64,000 bases of DNA, from positions 1 through 64,000 of the forward strand of contig NZ_JHXV01000007.1 of the NCBI RefSeq assembly GCF_000621625.1, read 5' to 3'. The notes under the pieces are model-generated. The model searched no databases. It was not told where the DNA came from and was given only the letters and a program-made list of their open reading frames with translations. Below are positions 24,246-32,417 of this stretch, one piece after another (position 1 is the first letter of the stretch; every line of letters starts with the position of its first letter). Source of the DNA: Crocinitomix catalasitica ATCC 23190. GTDB lineage: Bacteria; Bacteroidota; Bacteroidia; Flavobacteriales_D; Crocinitomicaceae. A program made the position numbers and the translations under genes.

Positions 24246-26593
24246 TTCGATTGTACAATAATTTTCTTCGTTATAATTTGCGCCGAATTTAATTGAAAGC
24301 GTACAATGTATATGCCATTCGAAAGTTGATTCAGGTCGATACTATTTCCCGTATTGGATCCTTCTTTAAGAATAGTTTGACCCAGGTTATTCGTAATCGT
24401 TATTTCGTCAACATTGGCACTTCCCGTTATTTGGTAGTTTAATATTGAACTTGTTGGATTAGGAAATACTTGCAATTGATAATCTTCAATTTTAGTGTCA
24501 ATACTCAAGTCGGTTGAATTGGTAACAACAATATTAAAGTCGTCGAAATAAAAACCATCCATGGTCACATAATTGTCAGAGATAATTCTGAACTTAAGTT
24601 GGACATTCTCAAAACCTAAATAAACTTGTAAGTCAACCTCTTCTTTTACCCAACCTGTAGATGAACCATCATAAAGGGGTAGTTCATAGTCCTGATCAAT
24701 TGTTCCTGCATTGGTATATTTTCCGCAAAGTGGAATCCAAGAATCACCGCTGTCAGTTGAAGCCATAAATTGTACATAATCGTAGTCAGCTTCTATTTCC
24801 CAATTTGCATTAAAATATACAAAAGCAGTAGCTGCATCTGATAAATTAATACTGGCATCGAGTATTGTACTTTTATTTGTATTGTTACTGTATAATAAAT
24901 AAGGGCTATCCGTCATTGAAGTGCTTGGACTAACAAATAATTCATCTGTTGTCTCCCAATCACCTATCCAATTCGATGCATCACTAAAAGCGTCTATAAA
25001 TACAATTTCTGTTTCTCCGTATATTTTAGTAATGGTGTCATTGTTTGTCCATAAACCATTGCTAGTTTGTAGGATGTATTTAATTTCAGCACCCGATCGT
25101 ATTCCTGGAGTGAATGTGAAATTAATCGAATCAATTTTTACTTCACCACGGTCTAAAATATGTTCATTAGCATCGCCAACTGATGCTATGCCTATTAGTG
25201 GGAATAACGCAACTGATATCGGTCCATCTTCAATTCCTAATCTTGTAATTTCATAAGCTAAATAACCTTTTTCAGGACCTATGATACTCGGCTCAAGATC
25301 TCTTGTTGCACCATAAACATGTGCTAAATGTGCCATCCGCAAATTCGGAAAGACCATACTTTTACAAGTAGGTTCAATTAAATCAGCTGCAGGCCAAAAT
25401 GACGGTCCTATTTCCGGTGTGATCGCAAATATCGCATCGTGCATATCTAAATCACCATCATACATCCAATCGTCTGATCCGCCTGAAGCTTCGTATAATT
25501 CTGATGATTTCTGTCCTTGAAACCCGTTGTAAATAGTCATATGGTTTGTGTACAATTGATAGTAATCATGATCGTCTGCGAAATGATCATCCGACCAACC
25601 AAAAGGGAATAACACCAAGTTGCCATAAGTATGGGCATTCGATGCGAACAAAAAATTATGATTTTCACAGAACCATTTTATTGCTTGTGTTTCTGGTTCT
25701 GAAAAAGGATGTTCACCGGCATAAGTATCACCATCCTCATCAGGACTGGTACCTGTTTCATTCCAATGATAATCGTAATTTCTATTTAAATCAACGCCTT
25801 TGTTAGAAGATCCTATATCAGGATTTCTATTTTTTCGGTGCATGCCACCACCAAATGGATTTCTGGTATGGTTGTATTTGTATCCATCCGGATTGACCAT
25901 TGGTACAAAAAACATCGCAGTATTATCAACTAAATAACTTATTTCATCATCAGTACCATAATTCTCTAAAAGATACCACATATAAAATATCGTTTGTGAT
26001 AAACTCATCGGTTCTCTTGCGTGATGAATAGAATTATATAGCACTTCTTTTTCTCCTTCGTCTATTGAAGGATTGTCAGATATTTTTACCCAATAAATTG
26101 GTCGTCCTTCATGACTTTCAAAATCAGAAATTGGTGCTTTTGCTGTGATTAAATCTGGATATTTCGATACCATCGAATCGAGTTCTGCTAAATACTCCTC
26201 GTAAGTATAATACCCACCCATTGTACCACGTCTAAAATTTTCTGGAATCGTAGGATCAAAATCTCCACCACTTTCTCCACCACATGATTCGCGATCTCCG
26301 GATAATGGTTGTGGTGATTTATTCTGATCAACATAATGTTTTTGCACATCATCAATCAAAATCTCATAGCTAAAACCAAGTGCGTTTAATACGTCAATAT
26401 CTGTATTTGAAAGATCTGTAATTAACCAATGATTCGCTTTTGCTTTTCCGTGATCAACAGCCAATCCTGCTGCTGATAATGTTGTTAATTCGGCATTGGT
26501 TGCAAAGACTTTAACCCGCGAATATTGTGCATGAATTGCATTAAAAGATAGCAGGAAAAAAAGCAGAGAGAATAATAAAATCGATTTTAGCAT
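24242..26593 (-). CDS. secreted M14 zinc carboxypeptidase with type A T9SS tail
   Basis: A secreted peptidase of about 783 residues (an in-frame ATG 11 codons earlier is less likely). The signal peptide is MLKSILLFSLLFFLLSFNAI ending HAQ. The M14 domain spans about 115-420 of the longer frame. Zinc ligands are in HHAREP (HxxE) and NAHTY. Substrate-binding residues are in NRNYDYHW and NPDGYKYN. The catalytic Glu is in FAITPEIG. A CUB/MAM-like beta domain (about 540-695) and a Por secretion tail (LQVFPNPTSSILNY, LSNGIYIVRF) follow. It is exported by T9SS to release C-terminal amino acids from proteins. Confidence 0.92.
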   Translation of the reverse strand: MLKSILLFSLLFFLLSFNAIHAQYSRVKVFATNAELTTLSAAGLAVDHGKAKANHWLITDLSNTDIDVLNALGFSYEILIDDVQKHYVDQNKSPQPLSGDRESCGGESGGDFDPTIPENFRRGTMGGYYTYEEYLAELDSMVSKYPDLITAKAPISDFESHEGRPIYWVKISDNPSIDEGEKEVLYNSIHHAREPMSLSQTIFYMWYLLENYGTDDEISYLVDNTAMFFVPMVNPDGYKYNHTRNPFGGGMHRKNRNPDIGSSNKGVDLNRNYDYHWNETGTSPDEDGDTYAGEHPFSEPETQAIKWFCENHNFLFASNAHTYGNLVLFPFGWSDDHFADDHDYYQLYTNHMTIYNGFQGQKSSELYEASGGSDDWMYDGDLDMHDAIFAITPEIGPSFWPAADLIEPTCKSMVFPNLRMAHLAHVYGATRDLEPSIIGPEKGYLAYEITRLGIEDGPISVALFPLIGIASVGDANEHILDRGEVKIDSINFTFTPGIRSGAEIKYILQTSNGLWTNNDTITKIYGETEIVFIDAFSDASNWIGDWETTDELFVSPSTSMTDSPYLLYSNNTNKSTILDASINLSDAATAFVYFNANWEIEADYDYVQFMASTDSGDSWIPLCGKYTNAGTIDQDYELPLYDGSSTGWVKEEVDLQVYLGFENVQLKFRIISDNYVTMDGFYFDDFNIVVTNSTDLSIDTKIEDYQLQVFPNPTSSILNYQITGSANVDEITITNNLGQTILKEGSNTGNSIDLNQLSNGIYIVRFQLNSAQIITKKIIVQSN

Positions 26594-26740
26594 TTTTAAA
26601 GTTAGGCTTTTTAGGGCATAAATCAAATTCTACAGGTTGATTCTAAATCTACAATTTGATGAAAAATGAATAAATTTATCGCATGCTACGCGGATTAAAT
26701 TGAGGAATCTTTTTATATTTACACAAAAAAATATTCGATT

Positions 26741-26851
26741 ATGTCAAGCGAAAAATCAGACTATAGTTATTTTGATGAATCAACTTCGATTTTAGTTCCT
26801 ATTTATATAGTAATAGCTTTTATTATATTATTCGGAACATTATTTTCGTAA
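26741..26851 (+). CDS. 36-residue single-pass membrane protein
   Basis: ATG 26741 to TAA 26849-26851. A polar head, MSSEKSDYSYFDESTS, is followed by a hydrophobic segment (ILVPIYIVIAFIILFGTLF) and Ser at the end. An AT-rich promoter-like TATATTTA lies at 26713-26720, and an intrinsic terminator follows 26 bp after the stop, so it looks like a complete small transcription unit. I do not recognise the family. Cytochrome-oxidase-type small subunits and other helper peptides have a similar layout, but there is no supporting context. Confidence 0.6.
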   Translation: MSSEKSDYSYFDESTSILVPIYIVIAFIILFGTLFS

Positions 26852-26877
26852 ACAATTCGAAATAATATAAGGTATTG

Positions 26878-26914
26878 AAGACTCATTAGCAATTTGCTTA
26901 TGGGTCTTTTTTTT
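26878..26914 (+). terminator. intrinsic terminator after the 36-residue gene
   Basis: The imperfect stem AGACTCATTAGCA / TGCTTATGGGTCT is followed by eight T residues. Confidence 0.75.
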
Positions 26915-26932
26915 CTTAAATTTTAATTCATT

Positions 26933-28450
26933 ATGCCTTTCAATTCACTGTTTTCTTGGCTGATAAAAAAAAGAATTCATCAAATTGATTTATTTAAAAA
27001 GCATCCTTTCGATGTACAGAAAGAGGTCTTAATGAATTTGGTTTTTAGCGCCAAACAAACTGATTGGGGTATTAAATACAATTACAAAGAAATTGATTCT
27101 TATCAGGTTTTTAACGACCAAGTTCCGTTAACTGATTACACTATTTTAAAACCATATATCGATCGCTTATTAAAAGGCGAACAGAATTTATTGTGGAGTG
27201 ATGAGATCAAATGGTTCGCCAAATCCTCTGGAACGATGTCAGGAAAAAGTAAATTTATTCCTGTATCAAAAGTGTCGTTAGAAGAATGCCATTATAAAGG
27301 AGGTAAGGATTTATTGAGCATCTACTACAATCAAATTCCAGACAGAAAATTATACAAAGGCAAACACTTAATTTTAGGCGGTAGCGCTGAAATCAATCAC
27401 TTAACTGCAGATGCCTATTTTGGTGATTTATCTGCCATCATTTTAAAAAACATGCCTTGGTGGGCGGAATTAAGACGCGCACCAGCGAAGGAGATTGCAT
27501 TAATGAGTCAATGGGAGGAGAAGATTGAAAAATTGGCGCATTCAACCATTAAAGAGGACATATACATACTTGCAGGTGTGCCGAGTTGGACTTTGATTTT
27601 ATGCAATCGGATTTTGGAGATTACAGGCAAATCGAATATGCGGGAAGTATGGCCGAATTTAGAGTTATTTATGCATGGCGGTGTTAATTTCGAACCTTAC
27701 CGCAACCAATTCAAACGCATCATTCCTTTTGATGATATGAATTATGTGGAGACCTATAATGCCTCAGAAGGTTTTTTTGGTTTGCAAGATGATTTTACCA
27801 AGGATGAATTATTATTGATGCTCGATTATGGCGTCTTCTTTGAGTTTATTCCAATGCGTGATTTTGATGGCATCCATTCAAAAAATGTAATCGGATTAGA
27901 AGATGTTGAGGTAGGGACGAACTATGCTTTGGTCATTTCTACCAATGCTGGTTTATGGCGTTATATAATTGGTGATACGATTCGCTTTACATCAAAAACA
28001 CCGTTCCGATTCAAGGTAACCGGTCGAACGAAAAGTTTTATCAATGCATTTGGTGAAGAAATTGTTGTAGAGAATGCAGATATAGCAATTAGTGAGGCAT
28101 GTAAAAAAACAAATGCTGAAATTATCGAATATACCGCAGCTCCAATTTATATGACAGATGGCAATGCTGGCGGTCATGAGTGGTTGATTGAGTTTAAAAA
28201 GGCACCGGAATCGATTGAAGATTTCACGCGTTATTTAGACGAAGCATTAAAAAATTGCAATTCTGATTATGAAGCCAAGCGGTCTCACGAAAATGCATTG
28301 GCACAAGTGAAAATGAATGTTGCATCTCCGGGTTTGTTCGAAAAATGGCTAAAGAGTGCTGGTAAATTAGGTGGGCAACACAAAGTACCGAGGTTGGCCA
28401 ATGATAGGGTTTTATTCGATGAGATTTTAGCACTTAATCTAGATGCCTAA
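26933..28450 (+). CDS. GH3-family acyl-acid-amido synthetase-like protein
   Basis: This 505-residue protein belongs to the GH3 family, known from plant auxin/jasmonate amido synthetases and widespread but uncharacterised in Bacteroidota. Adenylation motifs are visible: the ATP-binding SSGTMSGKSKFIPV (about 101-115), YNASEGFFG (about 275-283) and the later GDTIRFTSKTPFRFKVTGR with the C-terminal cap. Expected chemistry: ATP-dependent activation of a carboxylic acid and transfer to an amine. The substrate is unknown. The last eight codons are part of a 76-bp duplication repeated at 29427-29502. Confidence 0.9.
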   Translation: MPFNSLFSWLIKKRIHQIDLFKKHPFDVQKEVLMNLVFSAKQTDWGIKYNYKEIDSYQVFNDQVPLTDYTILKPYIDRLLKGEQNLLWSDEIKWFAKSSGTMSGKSKFIPVSKVSLEECHYKGGKDLLSIYYNQIPDRKLYKGKHLILGGSAEINHLTADAYFGDLSAIILKNMPWWAELRRAPAKEIALMSQWEEKIEKLAHSTIKEDIYILAGVPSWTLILCNRILEITGKSNMREVWPNLELFMHGGVNFEPYRNQFKRIIPFDDMNYVETYNASEGFFGLQDDFTKDELLLMLDYGVFFEFIPMRDFDGIHSKNVIGLEDVEVGTNYALVISTNAGLWRYIIGDTIRFTSKTPFRFKVTGRTKSFINAFGEEIVVENADIAISEACKKTNAEIIEYTAAPIYMTDGNAGGHEWLIEFKKAPESIEDFTRYLDEALKNCNSDYEAKRSHENALAQVKMNVASPGLFEKWLKSAGKLGGQHKVPRLANDRVLFDEILALNLDA

Positions 28451-28499
28451 GTTATCTACTTTCCCAACAACCTTCTCAAATATTTCCAAATCATATAAA
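28424..28499. repeat. 76-bp direct repeat, left copy (flanks RAYT island)
   Basis: It contains the last eight codons and stop of GH3, 5 bp of spacer, and a copy of the last 14 codons of the convergent two-helix protein gene. The right copy at 29427-29502 differs by a single base. Confidence 0.95.
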
Positions 28500-28502
28500 T
28501 AT

Positions 28503-28605
28503 CCGCATGTAGCTGCGTTGCTGCGGCTGTTAAATCTTGCAATAAACATAAATCTTTACCAAGTCACAATAAAGAAATCGGTTGTCTATAAAACTCAGCT
28601 TATTT
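28503..28605. repeat. 103-bp direct repeat with REP-like head, copy 1
   Basis: It starts with a REP-like unit (28503-28529, CCGCATGTAGCTGCG then TTGCTGCGG) and continues through a tail with AAATCTTGCAATAAACATAA. Copy 2 is at 28669-28771, offset 166 bp, with only a few mismatches. Confidence 0.9.
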
Positions 28606-28613
28606 ACAATGTA

Positions 28614-28695
28614 CCGCAGCAGCGCAGCTACTACGGAGTGCAGAATTTTCAGCTCCGCAGGATTTGCTCCGCATGTAGCTGTGCTGCTGCGGCTG
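28614..28695. repeat. inverted REP pair (BIME-like)
   Basis: A plus-oriented unit CCGCAGCAGCGCAGCTAC plus TACGGAG (28614-28641) faces an inverted unit GCTCCGCATGTAGCT through TGCTGCGG (28666-28695). A fourth unit, plus-oriented, lies at 29394-29420 beyond the RAYT gene. REP units in inverted pairs around a RAYT gene are the usual arrangement of these elements. Confidence 0.85.
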
Positions 28696-28771
28696 GTAAA
28701 TCTTGCAATAAACATAAATCTTTACCAAGTCACAATAAAGAAATTGGTTGTCTATAAAACTCAATTTATTT
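28669..28771. repeat. 103-bp direct repeat with REP-like head, copy 2
   Basis: Copy of 28503-28605. It ends about 10 bp before the open RAYT reading frame and may supply its 5' untranslated region. Confidence 0.9.
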
Positions 28772-28783
28772 CGCTATTTTTAA

Positions 28784-29362
28784 TTAATCGAAAAAGGTGT
28801 AAAACATACGATCAAATTAAATAGTAGTTATTATTTAACGCTAACGGTAGTTGATTGGATAGACGTGTTTACCAGAAACAATCATAAAAAAGCCGTTGTT
28901 GACTCTTTGCGTTATTGTATTAAAAATAAAGGACTAAATGTTTATGCATATTGTTTAATGACAAACCATTTGCATTTAGTTGTTAATTGCGATGAGCCTT
29001 TTCAATTAGCTGATACAATTAGGGATTTTAAAAGACATATAGTTAAAAAAGTGTTTTTCCAAATTATAAATGAACCAGAAAGTCGAAGAGAATGGATGTT
29101 AAATATGTTTCAGAAGAACGGAGAAACATATAAAAGTAACGAAAGCTTTAAATTTTGGAAAACTGGAAATCATGCAATCGAATTATTTACTGAAAAATTC
29201 GTTTGGGAAAAGATTAATTATATTCATAACAATCCTGTTCAAGAAGATTTCGTAATAAATCCTGAGGATTGGAAATATTCATCCGCTAGTAATTATATAA
29301 ATGATACTGGAATTTTAAAAGAGGTTTATTGCTTGCCGCCAATGTTAAGGATGATAAGATGA
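28784..29362 (+). CDS. REP-associated tyrosine transposase (RAYT, Y1/HUH family), start unclear
   Basis: The HUH motif is in MTNHLHLVVN. The family end signature YIHNNPVQEDFVINPEDWKY, followed by SSASNY, is clear. The conserved N-terminal strand NSSYYLTLTVVDWIDVFTR lies in the open frame from 28784 but has no ATG, GTG or TTG before it. The first usual start is GTG 28865, which would remove that strand. Where relatives that I recall have Tyr/Phe-Thr after DFKK, this one has DFKRHI, so the catalytic tyrosine may also be lost (uncertain). The gene is flanked by four REP-like units and by the 76-bp duplication. It is probably a decaying or domesticated RAYT. Confidence 0.85.
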   Translation, partial: LIEKGVKHTIKLNSSYYLTLTVVDWIDVFTRNNHKKAVVDSLRYCIKNKGLNVYAYCLMTNHLHLVVNCDEPFQLADTIRDFKRHIVKKVFFQIINEPESRREWMLNMFQKNGETYKSNESFKFWKTGNHAIELFTEKFVWEKINYIHNNPVQEDFVINPEDWKYSSASNYINDTGILKEVYCLPPMLRMIR

Positions 29363-29393
29363 TTTTGGAAACAATGGAACTAGAGGTAACAGA

Positions 29394-29420
29394 CCGCAGC
29401 AGGATAGCTACTACGGAGCT
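29394..29420 (+). repeat. REP-like unit at right end of RAYT island
   Basis: CCGCAGCAGGATAGCTAC plus TACGGAGC. It is the inverse of the unit at 28503-28529, so the island has REP units pointing inward at both ends. Confidence 0.8.
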
Positions 29421-29426
29421 ATGAGG

Positions 29427-29502
29427 ATTTTAGCACTTAATCTAGATGCCTAAGTTATCTACTTCCCCAACAACCTTCTCAAATATTTCCAAATCATATA
29501 AA
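29427..29502. repeat. 76-bp direct repeat, right copy
   Basis: Identical to 28424-28499 except one T/C difference. This copy retains the functional 3' end of the minus-strand two-helix protein gene and a dead copy of the GH3 tail (encoding ILALNLDA and a stop). Confidence 0.95.
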
Positions 29503-29845
29503 CACCACCTAGAATGATAATATAAGGCAGAAATTTATTCAGTCCTAGTTCTCGTTTTTCAATGAGAAAATAAATCGCAACTGCAATAAACATGATTCCA
29601 ACGCCTATAAATAGGTAAGGTGTCAGTCGAGATAGGATCTTAAAATTATTTGGAACGGCTCCGTTTTGTAAAGCCAATATTTCTTCGTCAGCTATAATTT
29701 TTACTATTTCAGAAACCTTATCCTCGTCTAGTAGATGAACCTCTTTTAACTCCGTTTTAATGGTGGTTAAATCAATTTCACCATTTATTTTTTTTGCTAA
29801 ATAATCGTCGATTAATTGCTCAAAATTATGATGGGTATCACGCAT
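29459..29845 (-). CDS. small membrane protein with two C-terminal helices, uncharacterised
   Basis: A 128-residue protein. The N-terminal 70 residues are charged and helical (FEQLIDDYLAKKINGEIDLT). Two membrane helices follow at about 76-92 (YLFIGVGIMFIAVAIYFLI) and about 103-118 (FLPYIIILGGVYMIWKYL), and a basic tail ends the protein. I do not recognise the family. It lies 3 bp downstream of the DUF4837 lipoprotein gene, so it is probably the last gene of the tatA-gatA string. Its final 14 codons are duplicated at 28456-28499. Confidence 0.7.
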   Translation of the reverse strand: MRDTHHNFEQLIDDYLAKKINGEIDLTTIKTELKEVHLLDEDKVSEIVKIIADEEILALQNGAVPNNFKILSRLTPYLFIGVGIMFIAVAIYFLIEKRELGLNKFLPYIIILGGVYMIWKYLRRLLGK

Positions 29846-29848
29846 ATG

Positions 29849-30904
29849 CTAATTAACTAATTCGATGGTATTAAGGATGGCGTCAATCTCTCTGATATAG
29901 TCACGCTTATTGAATTTAGGCGCATAGACATAGCCGCAAACAGTGATTACTAGGTTCCTAGTTTCGTTTAAAATAGTGTATTGAACAAAAGGTCCGCCGC
30001 CTCCAATAAAGGATTCGCCTTTGTATTTCCACAATCCTCTCACTTCAATTGTGTAATGTCCATTGTATCTGAATACTTTCGACTCTGGCTTATAATACTC
30101 GTCATATTCTGTGCCCATATAGGTGCCAGAAAGACGTCCTGGAATATTAGCTTTTAAAACAGAATCACGATTATTTAAAACGCCTTGCACAGTTAATTGA
30201 GATTCGTCTTTATATGGTTCTGCCCAGAACATAAAGCCTTGTTGAATCCAAAAAGTTCCGCCATCAGCATTGGTCGATTCGTTCGCCATAAACGAACTTG
30301 ATCGATCGCGTTTGATGAGCATAAATCCATCTTTCTCGTATTTGAATTCCATTTTCTTAGGCAAAGCAATCGAAATTCCATACATCTCTTCCGTTCGCGC
30401 TTTAATATTTCTATTCGCTTCACTTCGATAAATCTGGCCCAATTGTTTGATTTCGTTGGCTTCAAAAATATCAACTATTTCGTCGAAATTATTTTTTACA
30501 TAATTATACAATCGTTCTTCATCCGAATCTTTTAAGATGACCAATAATTGATTTTTGGCGAAGTAATTTGGTTTTAATTCAACTTTTGTTTCCGTATAGG
30601 CCGAATCACGATCAATCATAATACGTAACATATTTCTGCGCAATTGATTGATATGGTTGAGGTTTTTTGGTGTTGTATGAGAGAAATAATAAGTCGGCTC
30701 AGGTCGTAAATAGGGACCTTTTGCTTTTTTAGCTAATCTAGTTCGAACCATTTCTCCGATTTCTCCGTCCCAAATTTGATTTTCAGTTAGGATAAATATC
30801 TCTCCGTGTTTACCACTTGCATTGGGCAATAAATCATCGCGATTTACATTGTTGTCACAGGAGAAAAGAAGAAGAGATAAGGCACCGAAGAGTAAAAATT
30901 TCAT
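29849..30904 (-). CDS. DUF4837 lipoprotein
   Basis: A 351-residue protein with an SPII signal (MKFLLFGALSLLLFSC; lipid-modified Cys16). The body fits DUF4837 as found in Bacteroidota: GKHGEIFILTENQIWDGEIG, KAKGPYLRPEP, NMLRIMIDRDSAYTETKVEL and the later FWIQQGFMFWAEPY. Function unknown; expected at the outer membrane or periplasmic face. It lies 11 bp downstream of the LysM transglycosylase gene, so a cell-wall connection is plausible. Confidence 0.88.
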   Translation of the reverse strand: MKFLLFGALSLLLFSCDNNVNRDDLLPNASGKHGEIFILTENQIWDGEIGEMVRTRLAKKAKGPYLRPEPTYYFSHTTPKNLNHINQLRRNMLRIMIDRDSAYTETKVELKPNYFAKNQLLVILKDSDEERLYNYVKNNFDEIVDIFEANEIKQLGQIYRSEANRNIKARTEEMYGISIALPKKMEFKYEKDGFMLIKRDRSSSFMANESTNADGGTFWIQQGFMFWAEPYKDESQLTVQGVLNNRDSVLKANIPGRLSGTYMGTEYDEYYKPESKVFRYNGHYTIEVRGLWKYKGESFIGGGGPFVQYTILNETRNLVITVCGYVYAPKFNKRDYIREIDAILNTIELVN

Positions 30905-30915
30905 TAGCTATACTT

Positions 30916-32409
30916 TTAGAGGCGCTTTATTTTGATTTTGTCGCCAGGTTGCATTCGTTTAGGATCTAATCCTTTATTTAATGCTTGTAAATCAACAAAA
31001 GATATGCCAAATTTTTGACTTACTGTCCAAAGGCTTTCTCCTGAACGTAAAGTATAATATTCATACTTGCCATCATCTACAGTTTTTGTACTTGATGACT
31101 TGTGACTGCTGCTCGGTTTTGATTCGATTTTAGCGGCTTCACTTTTTTCAATATATCTTCGTTCAGTTACGCGTATTGTTAATCGTTGACCTGGATAAAT
31201 AGTACTTGATCGCAAACCATTCCATCCTTTAATATCACTCACAGTTACGTCGTACATTTCTGCAATTTCTAAGATGCGCTGATCAGGTTTAACAACATGT
31301 GTTTTTTTCTTTTCTAAGGCAACAAAACTTTCACCGATAGATTCTAAGAATTTGTCGTAAGCATATAAACTGTCTTCAATGAATAAGAAACTATCTATTT
31401 TTTCAATCGGCAAAGTGATGCATTGATAAGGCATTGTTTGCGGAACAATATCCGTTTTATAAACAGGATTTAAATAATTAAATTCATCCTTAGTTATTCC
31501 TAAAAGCGTATCCAAATGTGAAATTCTAAAACTAGATTTTACACAAACTGTATCAACATCATGCAAATAAACCTGTGCTTCTTTCGCTGTTATATTGTGA
31601 TCTGCATAATAGGTCATCATATAAAGCATCGCAATAAAATTAGGCACATACATTTGCGTTTCTTTCGGTAAAAAGGGTCTCAACTCCCAATAATTCATCT
31701 TGCCCCCTGATCTTCTAATTGCTTTATTAACGTTACCTGGGCCTGCATTATATGCCGCCAATGCTAAGCTCCAATCGCCGTATAAACCGTAGAGATATTT
31801 TAAATATCGACAAGCTGCATCCGTTGCCATTTCTGGATTCATTCGTTCATCAACATACGAATCAGTCTCAAGACCAAACATTCTACCTGTTCGGTACATG
31901 AATTGCCATAAACCAGCAGCACCAACCCTCGACTTAACCGTAGGTCTCAATCCACTTTCAATAACAGATAAATATTTCAATTCCATTGGAATCTCATACT
32001 TGTCTAAATATTGCTCGTACATCGGGAAAAACATCTTCGATCGGCCTAAACAAATCGCCGTAAACGTTCGACGGTTTCTGATAAAGTATTTTAAAGTTTT
32101 AATGACATCCTCGTTGTCTTCAATATCAATTATTGTCGAAGCGTTTAAAGTGTTTAAGCGCAGCTTATAAATCGAATCAGAGAAGTCAGGTTTATCATCT
32201 TCTGCATAACCAAGATCTTCAATAATTTGATAAGCATTGTCTTTGCCCCAAGTTTCAATATTGTATGCTCGAATAGAGTTTTCTATAACATCTAAAAATC
32301 GTTCGTAAGTTAAAGAGTCATCGTTATGATCGAGATTCAAATCAGTTGAATCTTGAGCAATAGATACAAAGGACATTAGTCCAATAAATGTCAGAAACGA
32401 TTTAAGCAT
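30916..32409 (-). CDS. lytic transglycosylase with two LysM domains (MltD-like)
   Basis: A 497-residue secreted enzyme. The signal peptide ends IAQ (1-19). The SLT domain at about 118-270 has catalytic Glu151 (LSVIESGLRP), GAAGLWQFMYRTGR and LALAAYNAGPGNVNKAIRRS. LysM domains lie at about 373-418 and 451-497. It cleaves peptidoglycan between MurNAc and GlcNAc, forming the 1,6-anhydro product. It is 8 bp downstream of gatA in the tatA-gatA-transglycosylase-DUF4837 string that recurs in Bacteroidota. Confidence 0.93.
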   Translation of the reverse strand: MLKSFLTFIGLMSFVSIAQDSTDLNLDHNDDSLTYERFLDVIENSIRAYNIETWGKDNAYQIIEDLGYAEDDKPDFSDSIYKLRLNTLNASTIIDIEDNEDVIKTLKYFIRNRRTFTAICLGRSKMFFPMYEQYLDKYEIPMELKYLSVIESGLRPTVKSRVGAAGLWQFMYRTGRMFGLETDSYVDERMNPEMATDAACRYLKYLYGLYGDWSLALAAYNAGPGNVNKAIRRSGGKMNYWELRPFLPKETQMYVPNFIAMLYMMTYYADHNITAKEAQVYLHDVDTVCVKSSFRISHLDTLLGITKDEFNYLNPVYKTDIVPQTMPYQCITLPIEKIDSFLFIEDSLYAYDKFLESIGESFVALEKKKTHVVKPDQRILEIAEMYDVTVSDIKGWNGLRSSTIYPGQRLTIRVTERRYIEKSEAAKIESKPSSSHKSSSTKTVDDGKYEYYTLRSGESLWTVSQKFGISFVDLQALNKGLDPKRMQPGDKIKIKRL

Positions 32410-32417
32410 TATTTTAT

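Noticed and set aside
28503-28771. CRISPR array
   Set aside because: There are only two long copies with a 166-bp offset, plus inverted units. This is a RAYT/REP layout, with no cas genes.
28443-28824. Overlapping short open frames in the RAYT upstream region
   Set aside because: They repeat each other because of the 103-bp direct repeat, have no homology and lie inside REP units.
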